From positions 1 to 40,890 of the forward strand of contig CALUFR010000072.1 in assembly GCA_944319875.1 (NCBI GenBank): 40,890 nucleotides of DNA, read 5' to 3'. Source of the stretch: an uncultured Bacteroides sp. (lineage in GTDB: Bacteria; Bacteroidota; Bacteroidia; Bacteroidales; Bacteroidaceae). Both the position numbers and the translations under genes were made by a program. Below, piece by piece: positions 16,476 to 25,582 of this stretch; within the stretch, counting starts at the first letter, position 1, and the number at the start of each line of letters is the position of its first letter. The notes below the pieces were generated by a model. That model saw only the letters and a list, made by a program, of their open reading frames with translations, was not told the DNA's origin and searched no databases.

Positions 16476-17450
16476 TCAAGGCTTCTTATTGAAGACAAAA
16501 CGGTTCACATCCTGCTCATTCGCCACAAACGACTGAATATGACGGATACGTTTCTCCGCCAGAATTTCATCGACGGCAATCAGGATGCCCGTTTCCTCCA
16601 CATCACCGAATTCATAATTGATGGCGGTACCGAATACACGCATCGTGGGGCTCAGGCTCATATAGGCATTGACCAACGGAGGAATGTTATAGCCGAACTT
16701 ACGAATTTCCGTATTCAAGATCTTATAATCTTCTTTGAACGTGTCCTTACAAAACAGGGTGGCCAGTTCTTTTTCATCGGCTTCCAATTTCAACGGTTCC
16801 ATCGGATAAACCAAGCCTTCCTTGTCACCGAAATGCTTATGCAGGAAATAAAGAATCATGTCACGACCTAAGCGATGGTAACTGGGATACATGGTCACCT
16901 TGCCGAAGAAGTACTTCACATTGGGCATCACAACCGTCAGCGCGCCCAATCCGTCCCACAAGTTATCCAGGGCAAAAAGACCTTTGCTGTCCGTGCGTGT
17001 AGACTGATATTCCAAAGTCACAAAAGAACGGCCCAGTTCAATCGTAGTAGGCAAGTAGTCTTTCAAGAACTTTTCGGAAAAATGAAACATGTGGGAGGTA
17101 GCAAGAATAGGTGCTCCCTGCTCGTCAAACCTCACGTCTGTACCCAAAATATACCGATATCCCCCCAATATTTCTTCTGCCTCCGGGTTCCACACAATCA
17201 ATTGCTTATAGGGGTTCTCCATCGTGTCATACTCATCAATATCCATAGAAAGGCCCGTTCCTCCACCAGCAGCCCGAAAGGCAATCTCGCGCAGGCGCCC
17301 GATTTCCCTCATCGTATTAGGAGCGTCATGGGCAGTTACTATATATATATGATTGTTACTGCGGTTTGTCATACGCAGACGCTTCTCCTCCGTCAACTCC
17401 GCCTTCAGCAATTCCTTATCAACCGGTGCAATAACTTCTTCCATACTCAT
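16476..17450 (-). CDS. glsB: Glycine lipid N-acyltransferase GlsB (GNAT fold)
   Basis: 324 aa with the PF13444-type GNAT N-acyltransferase core: MREIGRLREIAFRAAGGGTG near residue 45-65, then ILGGYRYILG and a TTIELGRSFV strand. Homologues include OlsB-like ornithine-lipid enzymes and the Bacteroides N-acyltransferase that makes commendamide (N-acyl-3-hydroxypalmitoyl glycine). In B. thetaiotaomicron GlsB and GlsA together make glycine lipids; GlsB attaches a 3-hydroxy fatty acid to the amino group of glycine. It lies 26 bases after glsA in the same orientation, the known arrangement. Start at 17450 or the ATG two codons later. The assignment rests on pattern recognition plus neighbourhood. Confidence 0.85.
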   Translation of the reverse strand: MSMEEVIAPVDKELLKAELTEEKRLRMTNRSNNHIYIVTAHDAPNTMREIGRLREIAFRAAGGGTGLSMDIDEYDTMENPYKQLIVWNPEAEEILGGYRYILGTDVRFDEQGAPILATSHMFHFSEKFLKDYLPTTIELGRSFVTLEYQSTRTDSKGLFALDNLWDGLGALTVVMPNVKYFFGKVTMYPSYHRLGRDMILYFLHKHFGDKEGLVYPMEPLKLEADEKELATLFCKDTFKEDYKILNTEIRKFGYNIPPLVNAYMSLSPTMRVFGTAINYEFGDVEETGILIAVDEILAEKRIRHIQSFVANEQDVNRFVFNKKP

Positions 17451-17476
17451 ACCTATTTTTCAAAAAAATCTATGTC

Positions 17477-18298
17477 CTATAACTTATATACAATATCTTT
17501 TACATACTGAGCCCACTGCACGGGTGTACGCGACTTGTCAAAGGTCTGCCAAGGAATGGGCTTGCCAATGGTCACGGTGAACGTCTTATGACGATTCTTC
17601 AACATTTCATCAGCCAAGTAGAGCATCGCAATATTGAACTTAATACCCAAAAACTTGCAGAGATTGGCCAAGTTGTAGAAGAAATTAGAATTACGCCCTT
17701 CGAAATGAATGGGAACGACATCGCGCTGATGCTCCACACTCTTCACGACAAACGCCTTCTTCCAATCCAAATCAGCAATCACTCCACCTTTCTGGCGACG
17801 GGAGCAAAGTCCGGCCGGAAACATGATGAGCTGGTTATCGGAAGCGAACCCGGCCTCTACCAGTTTCGGAAAATCCTTGGCCTGCCGACCGGTCTTATTG
17901 ATGGGAATGCAAAGCGGAGCCAAACCATGGAGGTTCATCAGCAGGTCGTTGACCAAATACTTCACCTTACCTCCATAATGCTTTCCCAAGACATAACCCA
18001 AGGCAATGCCGTCCTGCCCTCCCAACGGATGATTGGAGACAAACGTACACAACCTGTCATCGGGCAGGTTTTCCAGCCCCTTTACTTCGAGCTTGGCATC
18101 CAGGAAATCCAGACAGGCCTCCAGAAAATCAACTCCGACCTTGTCTTTCGACTCCCGCAAGAAAACATTCAGTTCATCCTGATGGACAATGTGTTTCAGA
18201 TACGATACCACGAAACGAGGCACGTAACGCGACTGCTTCGGCGCTTTCTCCCGAAGAATTCTGTCGATGTCTATTAAAAACAGTGAGTCATCCCCCAT
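17477..18298 (-). CDS. glsA: Glycine lipid O-acyltransferase GlsA (PlsC-like)
   Basis: 273 aa from the ATG at 18298. The acyltransferase box is NHPLGGQD (His-x4-Asp), about residues 85-92, followed by LCIPINKTGRQ and the MFPAGLCSRRQKGG block typical of PlsC/OlsA-type enzymes. It would O-acylate the N-acylglycine made by GlsB, giving the diacylated glycine lipid in the inner membrane. I reject the longer frame to 18325: its first codon is TTG and it lies within the predicted -7 promoter element. First gene of the operon, glsB follows. These lipids are reported to matter for stress survival and host interaction in Bacteroides. Confidence 0.86.
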   Translation of the reverse strand: MGDDSLFLIDIDRILREKAPKQSRYVPRFVVSYLKHIVHQDELNVFLRESKDKVGVDFLEACLDFLDAKLEVKGLENLPDDRLCTFVSNHPLGGQDGIALGYVLGKHYGGKVKYLVNDLLMNLHGLAPLCIPINKTGRQAKDFPKLVEAGFASDNQLIMFPAGLCSRRQKGGVIADLDWKKAFVVKSVEHQRDVVPIHFEGRNSNFFYNLANLCKFLGIKFNIAMLYLADEMLKNRHKTFTVTIGKPIPWQTFDKSRTPVQWAQYVKDIVYKL

Positions 18299-18322
18299 GC
18301 ACTTTCCAGATAAATAACTGCG

Positions 18323-18355
18323 CAAAATTAACGCTTCTTTTTAATTTCGAGCAAA
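18323..18355 (-). promoter_or_regulatory. Promoter of glsA-glsB
   Basis: On the minus strand TTTG (complement of 18352-18355) is followed after 21 bases by TAATTTTG (complement of 18323-18330), a full match to the Bacteroides consensus. The start point would be near 18316, leaving a leader of about 18 bases before the glsA ATG. This also decides the glsA start. Confidence 0.65.
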
Positions 18356-18403
18356 GATTTGACAGAAAATACACCCGAAAGCTGACAAAAAACACCTAAA
18401 AAC

Positions 18404-18434
18404 CATCAATAGTCAGTTTTTCCCCCTATTGATG
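18404..18434. promoter_or_regulatory. 9-bp inverted repeat in the glsA / ECF sigma spacer
   Basis: CATCAATAG (18404-18412) and CTATTGATG (18426-18434) are perfect complements separated by 13 bases, flanked by AAAAAC and GTTTTT. It lies about 90 bases upstream of the sigma-factor ATG and 50 bases upstream of the glsA promoter. It could be an operator for either gene or an RNA hairpin in a sigma-factor leader. No gene transcribes into it from outside, so a terminator role is unlikely. Confidence 0.45.
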
Positions 18435-18523
18435 CCTGTTTTTCGGTACTCTTACCTGTAAATAGTTTGTAACATTGTACGTCAGAACAAAAGTATGACA
18501 ATTAATTATTTAACACACGCAAT

Positions 18524-19027
18524 ATGAATAGTGCAACTTTTACAAAAGCCCTGGTCGGGGCACAAGACGACTTACTACGTTTCGCCTACAAACTGACCGC
18601 AGATTACGAAGACGCCAACGACTTGTTGCAGGAAACCTCCCTGAAGGCCCTCGACAATGAAGACAAATATATGCCCGAAACCAATTTCAAGGGATGGGTC
18701 TATACAATTATGCGAAACATCTTCATTAACAACTACCGCAAGATGATGCGCGACCAAACTTTCGTGGATCACACGGAGAATCAATACCACCTGAACACGC
18801 CCAACGACAATTTGTTCGAAAGCACCGAAGCCAATTACGACTTGAAAGAAATGCGCCGCATCGTCAACGCACTGCCCAAGGAATACCGTGTGCCCTTTTC
18901 CATGCACGTAACCGGATACAAGTATCGCGAGATTGCCGAAAAGTTGGACCTCCCCTTGGGCACTGTAAAAAGCCGCATCTTCTTTACACGTCAGAAATTG
19001 CAGCGCGAACTGAAAGATTTCCTATAA
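18524..19027 (+). CDS. ECF-family RNA polymerase sigma factor
   Basis: 167 aa, the normal ECF length. Region 2 runs from about residue 10 to 75: DLLRFAYKLTADYEDANDLLQET, then NFKGWVYTIMRNIFINNYRK, which contacts the -10 element. Region 4 spans about 110-163 with the helix-turn-helix KYREIAEKLDLPLGTVKSR for the -35 element. No region 1 or 3 is present. It directs core polymerase to a specific regulon. There is no anti-sigma gene on either side, so control must come from elsewhere or from its own expression level. It is divergent from glsA, with an inverted repeat in between, and is followed by its own terminator before rsmH. I cannot say which named Bacteroides ECF it is. Confidence 0.93.
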   Translation: MNSATFTKALVGAQDDLLRFAYKLTADYEDANDLLQETSLKALDNEDKYMPETNFKGWVYTIMRNIFINNYRKMMRDQTFVDHTENQYHLNTPNDNLFESTEANYDLKEMRRIVNALPKEYRVPFSMHVTGYKYREIAEKLDLPLGTVKSRIFFTRQKLQRELKDFL

Positions 19028-19110
19028 ATAATCCCTAATCACTGATAGCGTGAAGCACAAGCATCTTGTTTTACAAGAGATAGATCGCGCTTATTTTTAG
19101 TTGTGTAAGT

Positions 19111-19147
19111 GAAATGACAGGCCTCATCCGAAGTCTGTCATTTTCAT
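19111..19147 (+). terminator. Terminator after the ECF sigma gene
   Basis: AATGACAG (19113-19120) pairs with CTGTCATT (19135-19142), a 14-base loop in between, followed by TTC and ATTATTT. It lies about 85 bases after the stop. The remaining bases up to rsmH (19148-19354) contain no ORF of useful length; in particular no mraZ. Confidence 0.6.
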
Positions 19148-19295
19148 TATTTCCCCTCTTACATCATCACCGCCAACCCCAAGAGCACAAGACTCACCCC
19201 ACACTTAAAGTGTCATTCGCACAAGTTTTCAGAAATCACTGCAAACAAGGAGTTTAAGGCTGTTGAAAACTTGTTTGTGGTTTTTTGCAGAATTC

Positions 19296-19328
19296 TTGCT
19301 CATAATTGTGGAGAAATACGTACTTTTA
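19296..19328 (+). promoter_or_regulatory. Possible promoter of the dcw cluster
   Basis: TTG (19296-19298), 22 bases, then TACTTTTA (19321-19328), which matches TAnnTTTG at seven of eight positions. It lies 27 bases before the rsmH ATG. The spacing is slightly long and the box imperfect, so this is only a candidate for the start of the long division-cluster transcript. Confidence 0.35.
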
Positions 19329-19354
19329 CAGCCGCTTATATAACTAAGGTGTAA

Positions 19355-20269
19355 ATGGCAACAGAAGAAACAACATATCACATCCCCGTACTGCTGAAAG
19401 CCAGCGTGGACGGCATGGATATTCATCCGGACGGCACATACGTAGACGTGACCTTCGGCGGTGGAGGGCACTCGCGCGAAATCCTGTCCCGACTCGGTGA
19501 CAAGGGACGCCTGCTGAGCTTCGACCAAGACGAAGACGCCGAGCGCAACATCATGGACGACCCTCGCTTCACCTTCGTGCGGAGCAACTTCCGCTACCTG
19601 CACAATTTCCTACGTTACTACGGCGTGAAGCAGGTGGATGCCATTTTGGCCGACCTGGGCGTATCATCACATCACTTTGACGATAGCGAACGAGGTTTCT
19701 CTTTCCGCTTCGACGGTCGGCTGGACATGCGCATGAACAGGCGGGCAAGCCTGACGGCTGCCGAGGTGGTGAACACCTACGACGAAGAACGCTTGGCTGA
19801 CATCTTCTACCTCTACGGCGAACTGAAGAACAGCCGCAAGCTGGCTTCCCTGCTGGTCAAGGCACGCAATGCACAGAAGATAGACACCATCGGCGAATTC
19901 CTGGACACCGTGAAACCTCTCTTCGGCCGCGAACGCGAGAAAAAGGAACTGGCTAAAGTGTTTCAAGCCCTGCGTATCGAAGTAAACCAAGAAATGGAGG
20001 CCCTGAAAGAAATGCTTTATGCCGCTACAGAAGCCCTCCGCCCGGGCGGACGACTGGTCATCATCACCTACCACTCACTGGAAGACCGCATGGTGAAGAA
20101 TATCATGAAAACGGGTAACGTGGAAGGCAAGGCGGAAAAAGATTTCTACGGTAACGTACAGACCCCCTTCCGCCTCGTGAACAACAAAGTAATTACGCCC
20201 GACGAAGAGGAAATAGCCAACAACCCTCGCTCGCGGAGCGCCAAACTAAGAATAGCAGAAAAACTTTGA
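19355..20269 (+). CDS. rsmH: 16S rRNA (cytosine1402-N4)-methyltransferase
   Basis: 304 aa, standard length for RsmH (MraW). The N-terminus HIPVLLKASVDG and the SAM-binding FGGGGHSREIL (about residues 36-46) are diagnostic. ADLGVSSHHFDDSERGFSFR near 105 and the C-terminal ITYHSLEDRMVKN complete the family pattern. It methylates C1402 in the decoding centre of 16S rRNA. It opens the dcw cluster here, 18 bases before ftsL. In many bacteria mraZ precedes it; here no mraZ is found between the sigma gene and this ATG. Confidence 0.97.
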   Translation: MATEETTYHIPVLLKASVDGMDIHPDGTYVDVTFGGGGHSREILSRLGDKGRLLSFDQDEDAERNIMDDPRFTFVRSNFRYLHNFLRYYGVKQVDAILADLGVSSHHFDDSERGFSFRFDGRLDMRMNRRASLTAAEVVNTYDEERLADIFYLYGELKNSRKLASLLVKARNAQKIDTIGEFLDTVKPLFGREREKKELAKVFQALRIEVNQEMEALKEMLYAATEALRPGGRLVIITYHSLEDRMVKNIMKTGNVEGKAEKDFYGNVQTPFRLVNNKVITPDEEEIANNPRSRSAKLRIAEKL

Positions 20270-20287
20270 GAAAGAGGAGACTTTGCA

Positions 20288-20641
20288 ATGGAAAGCAGAC
20301 AAGAAAACTTCGCGCAACCGGAAAAGAAAAACAAGCACACTTCCTGGAAAAGCATTGTGGGCGGAGACATACTGGCCACAGACTTCTTCCGCCGGCAGAC
20401 CAAACTACTGGTGCTGGTCATGGTGCTCATCATTTTCTACATCCATAACCGCTATGCCTGCCAGCAGCAGATGATAGAGATTGACCGGCTGAAGAAAGAA
20501 CTTACCGACATCAAGTACGACGCCCTGACCCGCAGCTCCGAACTGATGGAACGCAGCCGCCAGTCGCGTATTGAGGAATACATCTCCACCCGCGAAAGCG
20601 ATCTCCAGACGGCAACCAATCCTCCCTATCTGATTAAGTAG
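20288..20641 (+). CDS. ftsL: FtsL-like cell division protein
   Basis: 117-aa bitopic membrane protein: about 38 cytoplasmic residues, a transmembrane helix near 39-56 (KLLVLVMVLIIFYI), then a periplasmic coiled coil (QQQMIEIDRLKKELTDIKYDA). Size, topology and position between rsmH and ftsI identify it as FtsL, although primary sequence similarity in this family is low. FtsL partners FtsQ and FtsB and activates FtsW-FtsI at the septum. No FtsB is seen in the window. Other in-frame and out-of-frame starts just upstream (20266-20283) do not give the membrane topology. Confidence 0.85.
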   Translation: MESRQENFAQPEKKNKHTSWKSIVGGDILATDFFRRQTKLLVLVMVLIIFYIHNRYACQQQMIEIDRLKKELTDIKYDALTRSSELMERSRQSRIEEYISTRESDLQTATNPPYLIK

Positions 20642-20665
20642 AACCACAATCCGCAACAAACAACC

Positions 20666-22792
20666 ATGGCTGTAAATAAAAAAAATATAATGACCCGCTA
20701 CTTCTTCGTCGTGTTGCTGATGTCACTGATGGGAATAGCTATCGTAGTCAAAGCTGGCTTTATCATGTTCGCCGAACAAGGCTATTGGAAAGACGTGGCC
20801 GACCGATTCGTGCGCGAAGGCGTGCCCGTCAAGCCCAACCGCGGCAATATCCTCTCGGCTGACGGCAAGCTGATGGCCAGTTCCTTGCCCGAATACCGCA
20901 TCTACATGGACTTCAAGGCAGGCGGATACCAGAAAGATACCATGCTGATGAACCATCTGACGGAAATCTGCGAAGGTCTGCACAGGATATTTCCCGACCG
21001 GAGCGCCGCCCAGTTCAAGGCTCATCTGCTGAAAGGGCGCAAGAAGGGAAGCCGCAACTACTTGATTTATCCTAAGCGAATCTCATACATCCAGTACAAA
21101 GAAGCGAAACGGCTGCCCGTGTTTAACCTGAACAAGTACAAAGGCGGCTTTCACGAACAGGTCTACAACCAACGCAAGAAACCATTCGGCTCACTGGCCG
21201 CCCGTACGCTGGGCGACCTATACGCCGACACGGCTCAAGGGGCAAAGAACGGCATCGAACTGGCCTTCGACTCCTTGTTGAAAGGGCGTGAGGGTATCAC
21301 TCACCGCCAAAAAGTAATGAACAAGTACCTGAACATTGTGGATCGTCCGCCCGTAGACGGTTGCGACATCATTACCACCCTTGATGTGGATATGCAGGAC
21401 ATCTGCGAGAAGGCCTTGGTAGACAAGTTGAAGGAACTGGAAGCCATATCAGGTGTAGCCATCCTGATGGATGTGCCTACAGGTGATGTGAAGGCCATCG
21501 TCAACATGACGCGCGGACAGGACGGCAATTACTACGAAATGCGCAACCTGGCCATCAGCAACCTGCAAGAACCAGGCTCCACCTTCAAAACAGCCTCCAT
21601 CATGGTGGCGCTGGAGGATGGGAAAATCACACCGGATTACACCGTGGATACCGGAAATGGAACCAAGATGATGTACGGACAAGCCATGCGCGACCACAAC
21701 TGGTACAAGGGAGGCTACAAAACCATCGACGTGAACAGAATTATGGAAGTGTCGTCCAATATCGGTGTGTCAAGCATCATCGACAAATTCTACAAGGATG
21801 ATCCGCAAAAGTTCGTAGACGGTTTGAAACGCATGAGCATCGACCAACCGTTGCACCTGCAAATACCCGGTGAAGGAACTCCTAACATCAAAGGACCGAA
21901 AGAAAAATATTTCGCCAAAACAACCCTGCCGTGGATGAGCATCGGTTATGAAGTACAGATTCCTCCTATCAATATCCTGACCTTCTACAACGCTATTGCC
22001 AACAACGGCACCATGGTACGCCCCCGCTTCGTGACCAAAGCAGTGAAAGACGATAACATTGTGGAAGAATATCCGGTCGAAGTCATCAATCCCAAAATAT
22101 GTTCGGATCATACACTGGAGCAAATACGCACCATCCTGCGAAACGTTGTAGCAAACGGACTGGCCAAGCAGGCAGGCAGCGATCAATTCCATGTATCGGG
22201 AAAGACAGGTACAGCACAGGTTTCGCAAGGTGCAGCAGGCTACAAGAGCGGTGTACGCAACCATTTGGTCAGCTTCTGCGGCTACTTCCCCTCAGAAAAA
22301 CCCCGTTACAGCTGCATCGTTTCCATCCAGATAAACAAAGGCATGGCGTCGGGCGGTGTAATGGCAGGAAGTGTATTCAGTAAAATAGCGGAAAGAGTCT
22401 ATGCCAAGAACCTGCACTTCGATTTGAAAAACGCCATAGACAGTACAAGCAACGTCATCCCGTCTGTCAAGGCAGGCAACATGAACGAAACGGTTCGGGT
22501 ATTAGAAGGATTGAAGGTACCCATACAGAAGGACTTCAAGCTCTCTTCTCACCAGATTGCCTGGGGACATGCGCAACAATCACCCAATGCCGTTATTCTG
22601 CAAACAAGCGAAAGCAAATCGGGATTGGTGCCGAACGTGATAGGTATGGGAGCCAAAGACGCTGTCTACCTGTTGGAAAGCAAAGGGCTTCGCGTACAAC
22701 TCCACGGCATCGGCAAGGTGAGACGGCAATCCATCGCAGGAGGACACAGAATTGTGAAAGGACAAACCATCACCCTTCAACTAAAACAATAA
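20666..22792 (+). CDS. ftsI: Septal peptidoglycan transpeptidase (class B PBP, FtsI) with C-terminal PASTA
   Basis: 708 aa. An N-terminal transmembrane helix (YFFVVLLMSLMGIAIVVKAG) is followed by the PBP dimerisation domain and a transpeptidase domain with all three motifs: STFK at about 305-308 (nucleophile Ser), SSN at 363-365 and KTGT at 513-516. A PASTA domain closes the protein (LVPNVIGMGAKDAVYLLESKG, about 650-705), a feature of Spo/actinobacterial-type PBPs and common in Bacteroidetes FtsI. It cross-links stem peptides at the division septum with FtsW as glycosyltransferase partner and is a beta-lactam target. It starts 24 bases after ftsL and ends 18 bases before murE. Confidence 0.96.
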   Translation: MAVNKKNIMTRYFFVVLLMSLMGIAIVVKAGFIMFAEQGYWKDVADRFVREGVPVKPNRGNILSADGKLMASSLPEYRIYMDFKAGGYQKDTMLMNHLTEICEGLHRIFPDRSAAQFKAHLLKGRKKGSRNYLIYPKRISYIQYKEAKRLPVFNLNKYKGGFHEQVYNQRKKPFGSLAARTLGDLYADTAQGAKNGIELAFDSLLKGREGITHRQKVMNKYLNIVDRPPVDGCDIITTLDVDMQDICEKALVDKLKELEAISGVAILMDVPTGDVKAIVNMTRGQDGNYYEMRNLAISNLQEPGSTFKTASIMVALEDGKITPDYTVDTGNGTKMMYGQAMRDHNWYKGGYKTIDVNRIMEVSSNIGVSSIIDKFYKDDPQKFVDGLKRMSIDQPLHLQIPGEGTPNIKGPKEKYFAKTTLPWMSIGYEVQIPPINILTFYNAIANNGTMVRPRFVTKAVKDDNIVEEYPVEVINPKICSDHTLEQIRTILRNVVANGLAKQAGSDQFHVSGKTGTAQVSQGAAGYKSGVRNHLVSFCGYFPSEKPRYSCIVSIQINKGMASGGVMAGSVFSKIAERVYAKNLHFDLKNAIDSTSNVIPSVKAGNMNETVRVLEGLKVPIQKDFKLSSHQIAWGHAQQSPNAVILQTSESKSGLVPNVIGMGAKDAVYLLESKGLRVQLHGIGKVRRQSIAGGHRIVKGQTITLQLKQ

Positions 22793-22810
22793 ACAAATGG
22801 AAAAATTTTA

Positions 22811-24271
22811 ATGAACGATATGAGACTGAACGAATTATTGAAAACGATACAAACGGTAGAAGTAATTGGAAATACGGACATCGAAATAACCGGAGTGAAC
22901 ATCGACTCACGCCGGATAGAGGCCGGACACCTCTTCATGGCCATGCGCGGTACACAAACCGACGGTCATGCCTATATCCCTTCGGCCATCGGCAACGGTG
23001 CCAGTGCCATCCTTTGTGAGGAATTGCCAGAACAGAAGGCACCCGGCATCACCTACATCCGCGTGAAGGACAGCGAAGACGCTGTAGGAAAGCTCGCAAC
23101 TACTTTCTATGGCGATCCCACATCCAAGATGGAGCTGGTGGGTGTCACCGGAACCAATGGCAAGACAACCATCGCAACCTTATTATATAATGTATTCCGT
23201 TACTTCGGTTATAAAGTAGGACTCATTTCTACCGTATGCAACTACATCGACGACCAGCCGATACCGACCGACCATACAACTCCTGACCCCATCACCCTAA
23301 ACCGTCTGTTGGGACAGATGGCCGACGCCGGTTGCAAGTATGCTTTCATGGAAGTAAGCTCCCATTCCATTGACCAGAAACGTATCAGCGGTCTGCGTTT
23401 TGCCGGAGGAATTTTCACCAACCTGACACGAGACCATTTGGATTATCACAAAACGGTGGAAAACTATCTGAAGGCCAAAAAGAAATTCTTCGACAATATG
23501 CCCAAGAACGCTTTCAGCCTGACCAACCTGGATGATAAGAACGGACTAGTGATGACACAAAATACCCGTTCGCACGTCTATACCTACTCACTACGTAGCC
23601 TGAGCGACTTCAAAGGACGCGTACTGGAGTCGCACTTCGACGGTATGCTACTCGAATTTAACAACCACGAAGTGGCCGTCCAGTTCATCGGACGTTTCAA
23701 CGCTTCCAACCTGTTAGCCGTATTTGGTGCCGCCGTGCTACTGGGCAAGAAAGAAGAAGACGTGCTGGTAGCGCTGAGCACCCTGCATCCGGTAGCCGGA
23801 CGTTTTGATGCCGTCCGCTCACCAAGCAAGGGGTTCACCGCCATTGTGGATTATGCCCACACACCCGACGCGCTGGTCAATGTGCTGAACGCCATCCACG
23901 GAGTGCTGGAAGGGAAAGGTAAGGTCATCACCGTAGTAGGAGCCGGTGGAAACCGCGACAAAGGCAAACGCCCTATCATGGCTAAGGAAGCCGCCCGCCT
24001 AAGTGACCGCGTCATCATCACGAGCGACAATCCCCGCTTCGAGGAACCACAGGAGATTATCAACGACATGCTGGCCGGGCTCGACCAAAACGACATGCAG
24101 AAAACCATCAGCATTGCAGACCGACGCGAAGCCATCAAGACGGCCTGTATGCTGGCACAGCCCGGCGACGTGGTGCTTGTGGCCGGTAAAGGGCATGAGA
24201 ATTATCAGGAGATAAAGGGTGTGAAACACCACTTCGACGACAAGGAAGAACTCCAAAAAATTATGAACTGA
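22811..24271 (+). CDS. murE: UDP-MurNAc-tripeptide synthetase, meso-DAP type
   Basis: 486-aa Mur ligase. ATP loop GTNGKTT near residues 113-119; [14 protein letters not shown] in the central domain; DNPR at 406-409. DNPR is the hallmark of enzymes adding meso-diaminopimelate, in place of the D(D/N)P(N/A) of lysine-adding MurE, so this organism makes DAP-type peptidoglycan. The protein adds the third amino acid of the stem peptide in the cytoplasm. ATG at 22811 or the ATG three codons on. It lies between ftsI and mraY; the usual next gene murF is absent. Confidence 0.97.
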   Translation: MNDMRLNELLKTIQTVEVIGNTDIEITGVNIDSRRIEAGHLFMAMRGTQTDGHAYIPSAIGNGASAILCEELPEQKAPGITYIRVKDSEDAVGKLATTFYGDPTSKMELVGVTGTNGKTTIATLLYNVFRYFGYKVGLISTVCNYIDDQPIPTDHTTPDPITLNRLLGQMADAGCKYAFMEVSSHSIDQKRISGLRFAGGIFTNLTRDHLDYHKTVENYLKAKKKFFDNMPKNAFSLTNLDDKNGLVMTQNTRSHVYTYSLRSLSDFKGRVLESHFDGMLLEFNNHEVAVQFIGRFNASNLLAVFGAAVLLGKKEEDVLVALSTLHPVAGRFDAVRSPSKGFTAIVDYAHTPDALVNVLNAIHGVLEGKGKVITVVGAGGNRDKGKRPIMAKEAARLSDRVIITSDNPRFEEPQEIINDMLAGLDQNDMQKTISIADRREAIKTACMLAQPGDVVLVAGKGHENYQEIKGVKHHFDDKEELQKIMN

Positions 24272-24306
24272 TTTTACTAATTGTACATTGTAATTATTCA
24301 TACATC

Positions 24307-25575
24307 ATGTTATACTACTTATTCCGTTGGCTCGACCAATATGATTTCCCCGGTGCGGGCATGTTCGGCTACACATCGTTCCGCGCATTGATGGCCATCA
24401 TCCTGGCCCTTCTGATTTCCACCATCTGGGGAGATAAATTCATTCGTCTGCTAAAACGAAAACAGATTACCGAAACCCAACGCGACGCCAGCATCGACCC
24501 GTTTGGCGTGAACAAAGTGGGAGTACCCAGTATGGGAGGGGTTATCATCATATTTGCAACCCTTATTCCTTGCCTGTTATTAGGTAAGCTGGAAAACATC
24601 TACATGATACTGATGCTTATTACCACCGTTTGGCTGGGCTCGTTAGGCTTTGCTGACGACTACATCAAGATATTTAAGAAAGACAAGGAAGGTCTACATG
24701 GCAAGTTCAAAATTATCGGTCAGGTGGGTCTTGGGCTGATTGTGGGATTGACCCTCTACCTCAGCCCACAAGTCGTCATCCGCGAGAACATTGAGACAAA
24801 ACTGCCGGACGGACAAATAGAGGTGGTACATGCCGCCAAGGAAATCAAGGCTACGCAAACCACCATTCCCTTCTTTAAAAGCAACAACCTGGATTACGCC
24901 GACCTCATGGGCTTTCTGGGTGATCACGCACAGACAGCCGGCTGGATACTTTTTGTAATTATCACCATCTTTGTCGTCACAGCCGTGAGCAACGGTGCCA
25001 ACCTGAACGACGGCATGGACGGCATGGCAGCCGGCAACTCAGCCATCATGGGACTAACTTTAGGAATACTGGCTTACGTATCGAGCCACATCGAGTATGC
25101 CGGCTACCTGAACATCATGTATATACCCGGTTCTGAAGAACTGGTAATCTTCATCTGCGCCTTTATTGGTGCGCTCATCGGTTTCTTGTGGTACAATGCC
25201 TATCCGGCACAAGTATTCATGGGCGATACAGGCAGCCTCACCATCGGAGGCATCATTGCCGTCTTTGCCATCATCATCCACAAGGAGCTGCTGATACCCA
25301 TCCTCTGCGGTGTTTTCCTGGTGGAAAACCTGTCTGTTATCCTACAGCGGGTGTATTACAAAGCCGGTAAGCGAAAAGGCGTCAAACAACGCCTGTTCAA
25401 GCGCACACCCATACACGACCACTTCCGCACAGGCATGAATCTGATTGAACCGGGGTGTCGCGTCGTATTCACTAAACCCGAACAACTGTTCCACGAATCG
25501 AAAATCACCGTCCGTTTCTGGATTGTGACCATCATTCTGGCAGCTATCACCATCATCACACTAAAAATCAGATAA
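24307..25575 (+). CDS. mraY: Phospho-MurNAc-pentapeptide transferase MraY
   Basis: 422-aa polytopic membrane enzyme that transfers phospho-MurNAc-pentapeptide to undecaprenyl phosphate, making lipid I. Family motifs: GVPSMGG near residue 78, LGFADDYIKIFKK near 115 (catalytic Asp pair), NGANLNDGMDGMAAG near 230 and MGDTGSLTIGG near 307. It is about 60 residues longer than E. coli MraY. The extra sequence lies between about residues 160 and 200 (ENIETKLPDGQIEVVHAAKE and following), consistent with the enlarged loop seen in Bacteroidetes. Starts 35 bases after murE; murD follows after 7. Confidence 0.97.
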   Translation: MLYYLFRWLDQYDFPGAGMFGYTSFRALMAIILALLISTIWGDKFIRLLKRKQITETQRDASIDPFGVNKVGVPSMGGVIIIFATLIPCLLLGKLENIYMILMLITTVWLGSLGFADDYIKIFKKDKEGLHGKFKIIGQVGLGLIVGLTLYLSPQVVIRENIETKLPDGQIEVVHAAKEIKATQTTIPFFKSNNLDYADLMGFLGDHAQTAGWILFVIITIFVVTAVSNGANLNDGMDGMAAGNSAIMGLTLGILAYVSSHIEYAGYLNIMYIPGSEELVIFICAFIGALIGFLWYNAYPAQVFMGDTGSLTIGGIIAVFAIIIHKELLIPILCGVFLVENLSVILQRVYYKAGKRKGVKQRLFKRTPIHDHFRTGMNLIEPGCRVVFTKPEQLFHESKITVRFWIVTIILAAITIITLKIR

Positions 25576-25582
25576 CTTAGAT

